DNA of 13,347 bases from JBIOHJ01 sp044448905 (GTDB lineage: Bacteria; Bacteroidota; Bacteroidia; AKYH767-A; OLB10), in contig JBIOHJ010000092.1 of the NCBI GenBank assembly GCA_044448905.1, forward strand, positions 1 through 13,347, given 5' to 3'. Each line of letters begins with the position of its first letter. Positions within the stretch are counted from its first letter, which is position 1. Position numbers and translations under genes: made by a program. Below are positions 1 to 7,260 of the stretch, in pieces. Below the pieces are notes generated by a model. The model was not told the origin of the DNA and ran no database searches. It saw only the letters and a program-made list of their open reading frames with translations.

Positions 1-1
1 G

Positions 2-619
2 CGCAGGCCTTATTCGGTGCTGCTGCTCGATGAAATTGAAAAAGCGCATCCCGATGTATTCAATATCCTGTTGCAGGTTTTGGATGACGGGCGATTGACC
101 GATAATAAAGGCAGAACAGCCAATTTCAAAAACACTATTATAATTATGACTTCCAATATTGGCGCCATGCTGATACAGGAAAATTTCGAAAGCATAACCG
201 ATGAAAACCGCGATGAAGTAATTGCGAAAACTCGCGCACAGGTTTATGATGTTTTGAAAAAAACAATTCGTCCTGAATTTTTAAACCGTATTGATGAGGT
301 CATCATGTTTAACCCGCTTACGAGGGATGAGATTGAAGGAATCGTAAAAATTCAGTTTAACCAGGTGGCAAACATGCTGGCAAAAAATGAAATTAAAATT
401 TCCGCTACTGATAAAGCCATCGAATGGCTTGCGCAATTGGGATACGACCCTCAATTTGGCGCACGGCCGTTAAAAAGAGTTTTGCAAAAGAAAATCCTCA
501 ACGAGCTTTCAAAAGATATTCTTGCCGGGAAAGTAAATAAGGAAGACACCATTCTGATTGACCTTGATAAGAAAAAGGAATTTGTTTTCAGGAATGAGAA
601 GGCGGCCGTGGAAGTATAG
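2..619 (+). CDS. clpB: ATP-dependent chaperone ClpB, C-terminal part (5' end outside window)
   Basis: This is the last 205 codons of a ClpB/Hsp104-type disaggregase. ClpB is a cytoplasmic hexamer that threads aggregated proteins through its pore together with DnaK. The visible part is the second AAA+ ATPase domain and the C-terminal D2-small domain. Residues 6-11 (VLLLDE) are the Walker B strand with the catalytic Asp-Glu pair, followed by IEKAHPDVFN and LLQVLDDGRLTD, which are nearly identical to E. coli ClpB. MTSNIG is the sensor-1 region, RPEFLNRIDE carries the arginine finger, and FGARPLKR is the sensor-2 motif. The end (KKILNELSKDILAGKV) matches the ClpB C-terminal domain, and no ClpC/ClpA-type tail is seen. 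The reading frame is open from base 2, so the annotated start lies upstream of the window. It converges with the next gene, 25 bases apart, with no clear terminator between. Confidence 0.95.
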   Translation, partial: RRPYSVLLLDEIEKAHPDVFNILLQVLDDGRLTDNKGRTANFKNTIIIMTSNIGAMLIQENFESITDENRDEVIAKTRAQVYDVLKKTIRPEFLNRIDEVIMFNPLTRDEIEGIVKIQFNQVANMLAKNEIKISATDKAIEWLAQLGYDPQFGARPLKRVLQKKILNELSKDILAGKVNKEDTILIDLDKKKEFVFRNEKAAVEV

Positions 620-644
620 GAAATCAAAAATCAAATTGCTGTCA

Positions 645-1097
645 TCAGCGCCATGCGCTTAAAATCCCATTCATAAGGATAACCGTAATACTCCAGTATC
701 CCCAGTTAACAAAAGCCCATGGCCAGCTGCGCTTTTCAAAAATTTTCATTGTAACAAACACAGGCAGCAGCACTAAAACAGAAAACGCAATGCCATGAAA
801 AACACCGTGGCTGAAAGTTACATAGCTGTGCCCGTCAACAGGATCGGTTACCTGGAACGTATCAATGCCGCCCGCCCCGGTTACCCAGCCCCACATGAAA
901 AAAGCAAGCATGAAGGATGCAACTAATGCAAGCAGGTACACGGCTGGCTTATGGCCGGTGTCCATGCTTTCTTTTGTAAACCCGTTGGCTTTCATCCAGG
1001 CATTACCCATAACGGAAGGACGATAATAAATAAAACCCATAAACAGTGGTACTAACGCTGCGCATATAAGCGCCATAAAGTTAAGGTGAGGTTCCAT
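645..1097 (-). CDS. DUF1761 family small membrane protein
   Basis: This 150-residue integral membrane protein has the DUF1761 signature. The opening is MEPHLNF, then a helix ending in GFIYYRP, then GNAWMKANG. Four hydrophobic segments can be read at about residues 6-26, 52-73, 100-118 and 128-147. The last helix pair includes the aromatic stretch WPWAFVNWGYW, and the protein ends soon after the fourth segment, as is usual for the family. Function is unknown; it should sit in the inner membrane. An upstream in-frame ATG at 1154 would add 19 residues. I chose the ATG at 1097 because the family begins at MEPHLNF and because a good promoter (1124-1155) would start transcription downstream of the longer start. 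The gene appears to be transcribed alone. Confidence 0.85.
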   Translation of the reverse strand: MEPHLNFMALICAALVPLFMGFIYYRPSVMGNAWMKANGFTKESMDTGHKPAVYLLALVASFMLAFFMWGWVTGAGGIDTFQVTDPVDGHSYVTFSHGVFHGIAFSVLVLLPVFVTMKIFEKRSWPWAFVNWGYWSITVILMNGILSAWR

Positions 1098-1450
1098 AAT
1101 TTTTTTTGGTTTATTTAGTAAGGCAAAAGTAAAAGCAAAGTTTAATAAAAACAAATTTTTGTTTGTAAACTGATCGGGACGAACAAAGCCATTCTTTTTT
1201 TTATTTCTTTTAATCTAACTGTTATCAGCCGTTTTCTTTTCATCACAATAATAAATTTTCCTGATTGGTATGATTTGCTTTTTGTTCAAAGAGAATAGAA
1301 GTATGTTCCATTTTCTTATTAATGGCATCCATAACATAATTGCGATTCGAGAATTAATTTTTCTCTTTTAGTTTCCGTCCATTATTTATTTCACCTGACA
1401 GATCGCGCAGCCAATGCTATGTAAAACCGAAGGGATAATTAGTGCACTAG
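1098..1450. other. Intergenic gap of about 350 bases
   Basis: This AT-rich gap lies between two minus-strand genes. It contains the DUF1761 promoter (1124-1155) and, at its right end, half of a stem-loop spanning the stop of the next gene (1432-1463). The middle, about 1160-1430, shows no convincing gene. The best minus-strand ORF there is 29 codons (1243-1332) and has no recognisable motif. One ATGTTCC heptamer lies at 1303-1309; the same word occurs in the palindrome at 4080-4105. I see no RNA gene or mobile-element end. Confidence 0.6.
1124..1155 (-). promoter_or_regulatory. Predicted Bacteroidota-type promoter of the DUF1761 gene
   Basis: Read on the minus strand, TTTG at 1155-1152 is followed after 20 bases by TACTTTTG at 1131-1124. 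This is an exact match to the -33 TTTG and -7 TAnnTTTG elements known for the Bacteroidota primary sigma factor, with spacing inside the usual range. Transcription would begin near 1117-1119, giving a leader of about 20 bases before the ATG at 1097. The match is seen directly; promoter activity is inferred. Confidence 0.55.
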
Positions 1451-1463
1451 CTAATTATTTCCC
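1432..1463 (-). terminator. Stem-loop at the end of the GloVer-repeat gene, possible terminator
   Basis: ATAATTAG (1435-1442) pairs perfectly with CTAATTAT (1451-1458) around an 8-base loop. The stem can extend with GGG (1432-1434) and CCC (1461-1463) across a two-base bulge. The hairpin includes the TAG stop of the minus-strand gene. On the minus strand it is followed by TTCGGTTTTA rather than a clean T-run, so intrinsic termination is only plausible. Confidence 0.4.
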
Positions 1464-3979
1464 TTTATCACCTTAAAGCTATGCCCGTTAACATTTACCA
1501 AGTAAAAACCGGGAGCAATTTTTTCGGTGTTGAGTTTCGTTTCTTCGGAAAAAACATTTTGTTTTAAAATTTCTTTCCCCGTTACATCGAATAAAATAAT
1601 TTCCCCTTTATTCTTTCTACCTTTTATTGAGATAGTGGTATTGAAAGGATTAGGAGAAATAGAAATTAGATCATTATCTAGTGTATTTTCAGGAATTCCT
1701 GTTGTGATAATTTCTATAAATGTTGAAAAATTAGGATGAATTCCATCAGGCGCAATCAAATTTCTAATTGTTTGAATTACGTTTGAAACCGGATCAAACA
1801 TATAGATTACCCCTCCTGAGTAAGTAGAATCTCCGCACCAGCAAGTCATTCCATATAACATTCCATTGGAAGCCTGCATTAAATTTGATACAGGATCACA
1901 CCCTACGGAGCCATCAAAATCATATAACACTGAATAAGCTCCGTTTGTTGTACAGCTAAATAATGTCCCCCGAGCACCAGAATACCTTTCCTTCACGGTT
2001 GTCCCATACAATTTTCCATCATTTGCCTGCAATAATGTTCCTTCCGGATACCCCTCAGCACTTATGCTGTAACCGAAATTATGAACTGTTGAAGCCGCAC
2101 CTGTATTGATATTAAATTTAAAAATTGTACCATAAAGCCAGTTGAAACCACCTGAATGTGTAAGGCCATAAAGATTTCCATCGGTGCCAAGAATTGGGCT
2201 TCCATATGGTGTGGCACCCGGAGAATAAATATCAAAATCAAATTCTTTTGCCATACTATAGGTTGAAGGATCAAAGCTGAAAAATGCTCCTTCAGCATAC
2301 TGTCCTAATCCACCGTCAGGTGACATTCCATAAAGCTTACCGTTGTTTGCTTCTACAAAACTACCGCGGGGATTTTTACCATAATTCCAGTAATCAAAGT
2401 CAAATATTTTTACAAATGCTCCGAGCGCGATGTCATAGCTGAAAATAGTTCCAAAATCATTAATACCCCCACTGTAAGTCATTCCATATAATTTTCCATC
2501 TGAGGCCTGTATTAAATTTCCGTATGGATTTGCTCCGGAATTGATAGAGTCAAAGTCAAACAACTTGATATAAGTTCCGGTTAAAATATCAAAACTAAAA
2601 ATCGTTCCAACGTTATGTATTCCTCCATGACGGGTCATTCCATATAATTTGCCATTTGTTGCTTGCACTAAACTTCCAGTGGGCGCTGCGCCATTTGGTG
2701 CATAATTGAATTCAAAAAGTTTTGTAGAGGAGTTAGTTAAAGTATCAAAATCAAAAAGGGTACCTCCTACATAATGGGAGCCACTCGTATTTTCAGTCAT
2801 TCCATATAATTTACCATTGGACGCCTGCATTAAGCTTCCTAATGGATTATATCCGTTTAGACCCCCAAAGTCAATAATTTTAGTCAGTATTACAATGTTA
2901 ATATCAAAATTGAAAAGTGTACCTTTATTATTAATTCCTCCTGAGCTGGTTAACCCATAAACCAAACCATTTGACGCCTGTATAAGATTTCCGTAAGGAT
3001 ATGCACCACTTACAGCGGGGTCAAAATCGAGGAGTTTTGTTAAGTTGTTTGTCAAGTAATCATAGCAGAAAAGAGTTCCGTAATTATTAGGTCCTCCATC
3101 ATGAGTCATTCCATAAAATTTTCCATTGCTCGCCTGCATCAAATCACCATAAGGATACATCCCTGTTCCTGATGTATTAAAATCAAAAACTTTTATGGCA
3201 GTATCGTTAGTTATATCGTAAGTAAAAATCGCTCCTTTTCCCAATAATCCTCCACTGCGTGTCATTCCAAATAACAAACCATTGGTTACCTGAATTAAAC
3301 TGCCGTAAGGTTCGGCAACTCCTATTGACCATAAATCAATAATTTTTGTAAAAGTATTTGTTGCAATATCAAATTTGAAAAGAACTCCGTCCTGATTATT
3401 TCCACCCTTTGAAGTCATGCCGTATAACAATCCATCGGTTGCCTGAAATAAACTTCCGGTAGGAAATTTTCCACTTGAGGAAAAAAAGTTTTTTAATTTG
3501 GTAAAAGTGCCTGTTGAAATATCATAACTAAAAAGTATTCCACAATTAAAATTTCCACCCCATGTAGTCATACCATAAAGCTTACTGTTAGATGCCTGAA
3601 TCAAACTTCCTTGCGGACCCCCGCCATTTGTTGTTCCGTTAAAATCAAGTAAACGGGTATAGGCACCGGAAGTAGCATCATAACTGAAAAGCACACCATA
3701 ACCATACGTACCCCCAGCTTTCGTCATTCCATATAACTTGCCATTTGTCGCCTGGCACGGAATAGTATAATATGGACTTGCTCCCGGGTAATCCGTATAA
3801 AAATTATAAGGTCTTGAATAATTATTACCATTAAAATCCATTTTAAAAATTGCACCTAAACCATAATCGCCTCCTGCTGTTGCCATAGACCAAAGTTCGC
3901 TTTGTGCATTTATTTTTCCTGCACTAAAAAACAAATTGAAAAAAAATATTGGGATGAATATTTTTTCTGTTTTCCTCAT
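1451..3979 (-). CDS. Secreted GloVer-repeat protein with T9SS type A sorting domain
   Basis: This 842-residue predicted outer-surface or extracellular protein starts with a signal peptide (basic MRKTEK, a Phe/Ile-rich core, likely cleavage near NAQ at 24-26). From about residue 29 to 757 it consists of 14 tandem repeats of about 52 residues. Each has the core LYGMT-x2-GG-x4-G-x-[LI]F-x-[YF]D, then a K[LI]xDF strand and a Gly-rich turn ending QASNGK. This is the Gloeo/Verruco repeat (TIGR03803). Residues 772-842 (ISISPNPF...LFDVTGKEI...APGFYLVNV) form a T9SS C-terminal sorting domain, so it should cross the outer membrane by that system and be released or attached to the surface. No catalytic motif is seen. 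The molecular role of GloVer repeats is not known; a beta-propeller-like fold is my inference from repeat length and pattern. No good -33/-7 pair is seen upstream, only a TAtcTTTa word at 4005-4012. Confidence 0.9.
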   Translation of the reverse strand: MRKTEKIFIPIFFFNLFFSAGKINAQSELWSMATAGGDYGLGAIFKMDFNGNNYSRPYNFYTDYPGASPYYTIPCQATNGKLYGMTKAGGTYGYGVLFSYDATSGAYTRLLDFNGTTNGGGPQGSLIQASNSKLYGMTTWGGNFNCGILFSYDISTGTFTKLKNFFSSSGKFPTGSLFQATDGLLYGMTSKGGNNQDGVLFKFDIATNTFTKIIDLWSIGVAEPYGSLIQVTNGLLFGMTRSGGLLGKGAIFTYDITNDTAIKVFDFNTSGTGMYPYGDLMQASNGKFYGMTHDGGPNNYGTLFCYDYLTNNLTKLLDFDPAVSGAYPYGNLIQASNGLVYGLTSSGGINNKGTLFNFDINIVILTKIIDFGGLNGYNPLGSLMQASNGKLYGMTENTSGSHYVGGTLFDFDTLTNSSTKLFEFNYAPNGAAPTGSLVQATNGKLYGMTRHGGIHNVGTIFSFDILTGTYIKLFDFDSINSGANPYGNLIQASDGKLYGMTYSGGINDFGTIFSYDIALGAFVKIFDFDYWNYGKNPRGSFVEANNGKLYGMSPDGGLGQYAEGAFFSFDPSTYSMAKEFDFDIYSPGATPYGSPILGTDGNLYGLTHSGGFNWLYGTIFKFNINTGAASTVHNFGYSISAEGYPEGTLLQANDGKLYGTTVKERYSGARGTLFSCTTNGAYSVLYDFDGSVGCDPVSNLMQASNGMLYGMTCWCGDSTYSGGVIYMFDPVSNVIQTIRNLIAPDGIHPNFSTFIEIITTGIPENTLDNDLISISPNPFNTTISIKGRKNKGEIILFDVTGKEILKQNVFSEETKLNTEKIAPGFYLVNVNGHSFKVIKGNN
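1709..3895 (-). repeat. Array of 14 GloVer repeats (about 156 bp each)
   Basis: This is the coding tandem array within the preceding protein. Every unit encodes a variant of LYGMTxxGG. Words such as GTCATTCCATATAA recur on the plus strand about once per unit (for example near 2488, 2635, 2797 and 3723). The units differ at many codons, so the array is old and not a recent slippage product. Units 8 and 11-14 carry small length changes in the loop after LYGMT. Confidence 0.85.
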
Positions 3980-4079
3980 TTCCGCATTTTATTGTATGTA
4001 AAACTAAAGATATTTTTTTTGTTTTGAATTAGCCTTGCCGTGTTCTGTGTGTTAAAATTGCCGATAACAATATATAATT

Positions 4080-4105
4080 GGAACATTTCACATTCCGAAT
4101 GTTCC
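4080..4105. promoter_or_regulatory. GGAACATT inverted repeat upstream of the GloVer gene, possible operator
   Basis: GGAACATT (4080-4087) and its exact complement AATGTTCC (4098-4105) flank a 10-base spacer. A third copy, GGAACATT, lies at 4154-4161. The site is about 100-125 bases upstream of the GloVer gene start at 3979. The symmetry and the extra copy suggest a protein-binding site or a short hairpin. There is no direct evidence of binding. Confidence 0.35.
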
Positions 4106-4243
4106 GAATAACTATCAAATGTAGTAGTATTATGAAACATTCCTGAAAATTAAGGAACATTTTATAATCGCGGTTTATATCTGGTTTTCCGCTGAGAAAT
4201 GAATTGAAGAAAAAATTAATTTAGAAAAAAAATAAAGTTTTTT

Positions 4244-4783
4244 TTAATTCCAGCCCTTGCTCTTCTTCAGCTCTTCAATATGAGCCAAATGATGGTTGCT
4301 GTGCCAGCCGTACATTGCCGTAACTTCCCACAAAGGAACCGCACGGTTTTTTTCGGGATGAAAATAGGTGCGCATCATGGCTTCCTTGTCCATTGATTTG
4401 AGAAGCATTACCCAGCGCTTGTGCAGGTTGCGTAATATATCGAGCGAAAATTTAACGGGCGCCCCTTTCGCATCGGCAAGCTCAGCCCACTTCGCTTCTT
4501 CGTACGGCTTGATGGTGGGATTGTCTTCAGTCAGCGCCAGCCTGTAGCGTGTGTACGCGTTCATGTGGCTGTCGGCAAGATGATGCACAACCTGGCGTAC
4601 TGTCCATCCGTTAGGGCGGTAGGGAGTGTCGAGCTGCTCATCTGTCAAATTTTTTACAGCGTCTTTTAAGCGCTTGGGCAATTTGTCAATGTCTTTAATG
4701 CATTTTCCGATTTCGCCTTTTCTGAATTTATCCGGAGCGGTGAAATCACCAATAGGGTATTTTTGTTTTTCAAGTGGATCCAT
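4244..4783 (-). CDS. yfiT: YfiT/BstA-type DinB-fold metal-dependent hydrolase or bacillithiol transferase
   Basis: This 179-residue cytoplasmic four-helix-bundle protein is close to Bacillus subtilis YfiT in length and sequence. It has the family opening (KYPIGDFTAPD), the central GWTVRQVVHHLADSHMNAY block, RLALTEDNPTIKPYEE, and the C-terminal MYGWHSNHHLAHI block. The three metal-binding histidines of the family correspond to His67/68 near the first block and His161 and His165 in the second. Family members are DinB-like metal enzymes; some are bacillithiol S-transferases (BstA). Whether this organism makes bacillithiol cannot be told from the window. The gene lies 68 bases downstream of the VOC gene on the same strand. 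A TATTTTTG -7-like word (4817-4810, minus strand) sits in the gap, so it may have its own promoter. An alternative reading is a general DinB-superfamily hydrolase. Confidence 0.88.
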   Translation of the reverse strand: MDPLEKQKYPIGDFTAPDKFRKGEIGKCIKDIDKLPKRLKDAVKNLTDEQLDTPYRPNGWTVRQVVHHLADSHMNAYTRYRLALTEDNPTIKPYEEAKWAELADAKGAPVKFSLDILRNLHKRWVMLLKSMDKEAMMRTYFHPEKNRAVPLWEVTAMYGWHSNHHLAHIEELKKSKGWN

Positions 4784-4820
4784 GGTGTAAAAAGTTTAAA
4801 GTTTGAGATCAAAAATATAT

Positions 4821-4854
4821 TAATTCATAATTCATAATTCATAATTCATAATTA
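4821..4854. repeat. Heptanucleotide tandem repeat (ATTCATA)4
   Basis: Four perfect copies of ATTCATA run from 4823 to 4850 and continue for three more bases. The array touches the TAA stop of the VOC gene (4854-4852, minus strand). It lies about 10 bases upstream of a minus-strand TATTTTTG word (4817-4810), where a -33 element for the downstream yfiT-type gene would be expected. No TTTG is present at that place. The array could be neutral slippage or could affect promoter spacing. Confidence 0.8.
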
Positions 4855-5742
4855 TTTTTCAACCGCCTCCCACAATTCAATCTTATTTCCTTCAGGGTCC
4901 ATAATCCATCCGAAATTTCCGTAATCATATTTTGTAAATTCACCCACAACCGTTACACCTTCATTTTTTAATTCCTGCAACAGCGGCTCAAGATTTTTCA
5001 CCCTGAAATTAATCATAAACTCTTTTTGCGAAGGTTCAAAATATTTTGTCGACTCTTTGAATATGGAGAAAACCGAATTTCCTTTTTTGCGGGTATCATA
5101 AAATTCATTCCATGCAAAGATATGAGCAGTTTCCGAAAAAACAATTCCCAGGTGCCTGTCATACCATTCCGCCAGCTTTTTGTTATCAGCGGCTTTAAAA
5201 AATATTCCGCCAATTCCGGTAACGCGGCTCAGCGATTTCATTCGCTCCGCTATTATTTTTTCGTCCTCGCCAAACCCGCTGTCAACGGGTTCCCAAAGTT
5301 CAATTTTATTTCCTTCAATATCATTTATCCATCCGAAATTGCCGTAAGCGTATTTGTCAATTTTATCCTGCACACTAACGTCTTCTTTTTTTAAATTCTC
5401 TACCAGCAGCTCCAGGTTTTCAACCCGCAGGTTAAGCATAAGCTGTTTTTGTGAGGGGTAAAAATAATCCGTCTGTTCAGAAAAAAATCCCAAATCGGTT
5501 CTTGCTGCTGTTGATGCTGAATCATTTTCTTTCCAGCTGAAGCTGAAGTAAAGGTTGTTTCCGAAACCAATTCCCAAATGTTCATCATACCATTTGGCAA
5601 GCTCTTTCGGATTTTTGGCTTTGATGAAAATACCTCCGATTCCGGTTACCCGTTTTGTCATTTTACCTGTGCCTGGTGTTTGCGCCTGAGCTGAAATCAT
5701 AATCAAAAATAGGATTATTATTTTTACTAACGCAAGCTTCAT
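4852..5742 (-). CDS. Exported protein with two tandem VOC (glyoxalase-fold) domains
   Basis: This 296-residue protein has two homologous vicinal-oxygen-chelate domains at about residues 31-153 and 173-294, joined by an acidic linker. Both begin RVTGIGGIF, contain WYD-x-HLGI, and end YGNFGWI-x-D-x-EGNKIELWE. By eye about 67 of 123 aligned positions are identical, so the protein arose by internal duplication. The Glu of KIELWE is the usual last metal-ligand position of VOC enzymes; the other ligands are not certain. VOC proteins include glyoxalases, dioxygenases and resistance proteins, and the substrate here cannot be named. Unusually, the N-terminus (MKLALVKIIILFLIMISAQAQ) reads as a signal peptide with cleavage near AQA, which points to the periplasm. 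A start at Met28 would remove it and give a cytoplasmic form. I keep the long start because the hydrophobic stretch is typical of export. It is divergent from the next gene, 88 bases apart. Confidence 0.85.
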   Translation of the reverse strand: MKLALVKIIILFLIMISAQAQTPGTGKMTKRVTGIGGIFIKAKNPKELAKWYDEHLGIGFGNNLYFSFSWKENDSASTAARTDLGFFSEQTDYFYPSQKQLMLNLRVENLELLVENLKKEDVSVQDKIDKYAYGNFGWINDIEGNKIELWEPVDSGFGEDEKIIAERMKSLSRVTGIGGIFFKAADNKKLAEWYDRHLGIVFSETAHIFAWNEFYDTRKKGNSVFSIFKESTKYFEPSQKEFMINFRVKNLEPLLQELKNEGVTVVGEFTKYDYGNFGWIMDPEGNKIELWEAVEK

Positions 5743-5830
5743 GAAGCGAAAGTAAAAATCTTATTCTGATATTAAAGTGTAACAATAAAAGATTTTGTTT
5801 CTTTGAACTGTAGTAAAACAGGATTGAAGT

Positions 5831-6616
5831 ATGAAAAAATTATTTTTCGGTTTGGCTGGTATTTCATTGCTCGCATTATGCTGCAACAGCAACTATGATA
5901 ATTCCGATAGCAAGGATACTACTCAAAAGGTTGTTTCTGTTTTTTCAGGTAATTGGATAAGCCGTAATTATATTGATTCGTTATACAAATACGGTTCACC
6001 AAAAAAGGCAAATGAATCACCTCTCGAAATGGTTATAAGCTTCGCTGCCGATTCGTTATGCCTTTTTAATTTTGACGGTGAGAATAAAGTTTTTTTAATT
6101 ACGGATGTAACTGATACTTCTTTCAGTGTTCAGAATTTTAATGAAGAAGAGATTACCGAATTTTATTTATCGGCAAATAAAAGGGAGTTATCGTATGCAG
6201 GCAGCAACAACAAGCGGTTTGCTTTTCAAAAGATCGAGCCTAAGTATGCCGTAAAATCAATTGACGGGTGGAAGTCGGCATTTGAAATTTATTTTAATGA
6301 AATGACTATTGCCGCGAATTATTTTTTATTGAACACCGAAAATAAGCCCGGAAGTGAGGTTGCTTTTACCAGTTACGGACAGGTAATAGGGCTTGCTAAA
6401 TATAAGAGCTATAAAATTTGCTACGGAGGCGATTGCCTGAAAAAATCAGGTGACGACATCATTGAGCTCAGCGATGCTGAAACAACTGACGAATATATCT
6501 GCCAATGGGAAGATGGCACACTTTTGTTTTACAGCATTACCAATATCAGTAAGACCAATGAACCCCCGGTATATATTAAAGGGCCTGCTATTTTTCGTTT
6601 CAAAAAAAATATGTAA
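5831..6616 (+). CDS. Hypothetical lipoprotein
   Basis: I do not recognise the family of this 261-residue protein. It opens with a short basic and hydrophobic stretch ending LLALCCNSN. Cys17 or Cys18 is the likely lipidation site, although Leu at -1 is not the most usual residue. The mature part is soluble and rich in Asn, Ser, Phe and Tyr. It has a GNWISRNYIDSLYKYGSP segment and beta-strand-like stretches, which suggests a lipocalin-like or immunoglobulin-like beta fold; this is inference only. Two cysteines (CYGGDC, around residue 200) could form a disulphide in the periplasm. The LysE-type exporter gene starts only 11 bases after its stop, so the two are probably cotranscribed, but nothing else links their functions. 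Confidence 0.7.
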   Translation: MKKLFFGLAGISLLALCCNSNYDNSDSKDTTQKVVSVFSGNWISRNYIDSLYKYGSPKKANESPLEMVISFAADSLCLFNFDGENKVFLITDVTDTSFSVQNFNEEEITEFYLSANKRELSYAGSNNKRFAFQKIEPKYAVKSIDGWKSAFEIYFNEMTIAANYFLLNTENKPGSEVAFTSYGQVIGLAKYKSYKICYGGDCLKKSGDDIIELSDAETTDEYICQWEDGTLLFYSITNISKTNEPPVYIKGPAIFRFKKNM

Positions 6617-6627
6617 GCGTTCAATCC

Positions 6628-7260
6628 ATGTTCGGCATTGAGAATTATCCCGCTTTTTTAGCTGCAGGCATCCTGCTTAATCTTACCCCGGGGCAGGATA
6701 CGATGTATATAATAGGGAGAAGCCTTTCGCAGGGAAAATACTCGGGAATAGCCTCAGCGTTAGGAATAGGCACCGGCTCGGTTGTACACACACTTGCAGC
6801 TGCCTTCGGGTTGAATGCGTTACTGGCAACTTCTGCTCTCGCTTTTGATTTTGTAAAATATGCAGGCGCGGCTTATCTTGTCTTTCTCGGACTTCAGATG
6901 ATTTTCGCGAAAAGCAATTCGTTAAATAATTTGCAGGAAGAAGAAAAGAAAATAAACTTTTTTTCAGTGTACCGGAAAGGAATTCTCACCAATATTCTCA
7001 ACCCGAAAGTTGCTTTATTCTACCTCGCGTTTTTACCGCAGTTTGTAAACCCCGCAAATGAATATGGCGCGCTGCCTTTTATAATACTCGGGCTTACGTT
7101 TGTAATTACCGGAACTTTGTGGTGCATTGTAATTGCATTGTTCTCTTCTTATTTTTCAGAAAAGCTCAGGAGAAATCTTTCATTGAAAAAAACAATGAAC
7201 CGTTTATCTGGAATTTTATTTATAATACTCGGTATTAAAATAGCATTACAAAGGCGGTAA
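6628..7260 (+). CDS. LysE/RhtB family amino-acid exporter
   Basis: This 210-residue inner-membrane protein has the LysE/RhtB pattern. A first helix runs into NLTPGQDTMYIIGRSLSQG, the family's conserved N-x-x-PG motif, followed by a Gly-rich second helix (SALGIGTGSVVHTLAAAFGL). Then come FVKYAGAAYLVFLGLQM, a polar loop (about residues 95-112), GILTNILNPKVALFYLAFLPQFV, and two C-terminal hydrophobic segments. Five to six membrane spans can be counted. Family members export amino acids such as lysine, threonine or homoserine lactones using the proton gradient; the substrate cannot be assigned here. It follows the lipoprotein gene closely. Its last 15 bases overlap the end of the convergent sixA-type gene. 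Confidence 0.9.
   Translation: MFGIENYPAFLAAGILLNLTPGQDTMYIIGRSLSQGKYSGIASALGIGTGSVVHTLAAAFGLNALLATSALAFDFVKYAGAAYLVFLGLQMIFAKSNSLNNLQEEEKKINFFSVYRKGILTNILNPKVALFYLAFLPQFVNPANEYGALPFIILGLTFVITGTLWCIVIALFSSYFSEKLRRNLSLKKTMNRLSGILFIILGIKIALQRR

Noticed and set aside
1243..1332. 29-codon minus-strand ORF (MDAINKKMEHTS...) in the gap
   Set aside because: It looks mildly protein-like but is short, has no motif I recognise and no promoter match, so chance is the better explanation.
1709..3895. Regularly recurring GTCATTCCATATAA words as a CRISPR-like array
   Set aside because: They are codons of LYGMT within one long open frame with about 156-bp periods and diverged copies, so they are protein repeats.
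4004..4012. Minus-strand TATCTTTAG as the -7 element of the GloVer gene
   Set aside because: It is close to TAnnTTTG, but no TTTG or TTG lies 17-23 bases upstream, so I did not call a promoter.
4225..4245. A8-TAAAG-T8 stretch at the yfiT-type stop as an intrinsic terminator
   Set aside because: The stem would be made only of A-T pairs and is probably unstable; homopolymer runs are common in this AT-rich sequence.
5026..5394. 122-codon ORF antisense to the VOC gene
   Set aside because: The VOC reading frame is clearly the coding one, with two conserved domains. The antisense ORF is a by-product of its codon use.
5743..5830. Divergent promoter pair between the VOC and lipoprotein genes
   Set aside because: Only partial words such as TTTCTTTG are present, without a matching -33 element on either strand.
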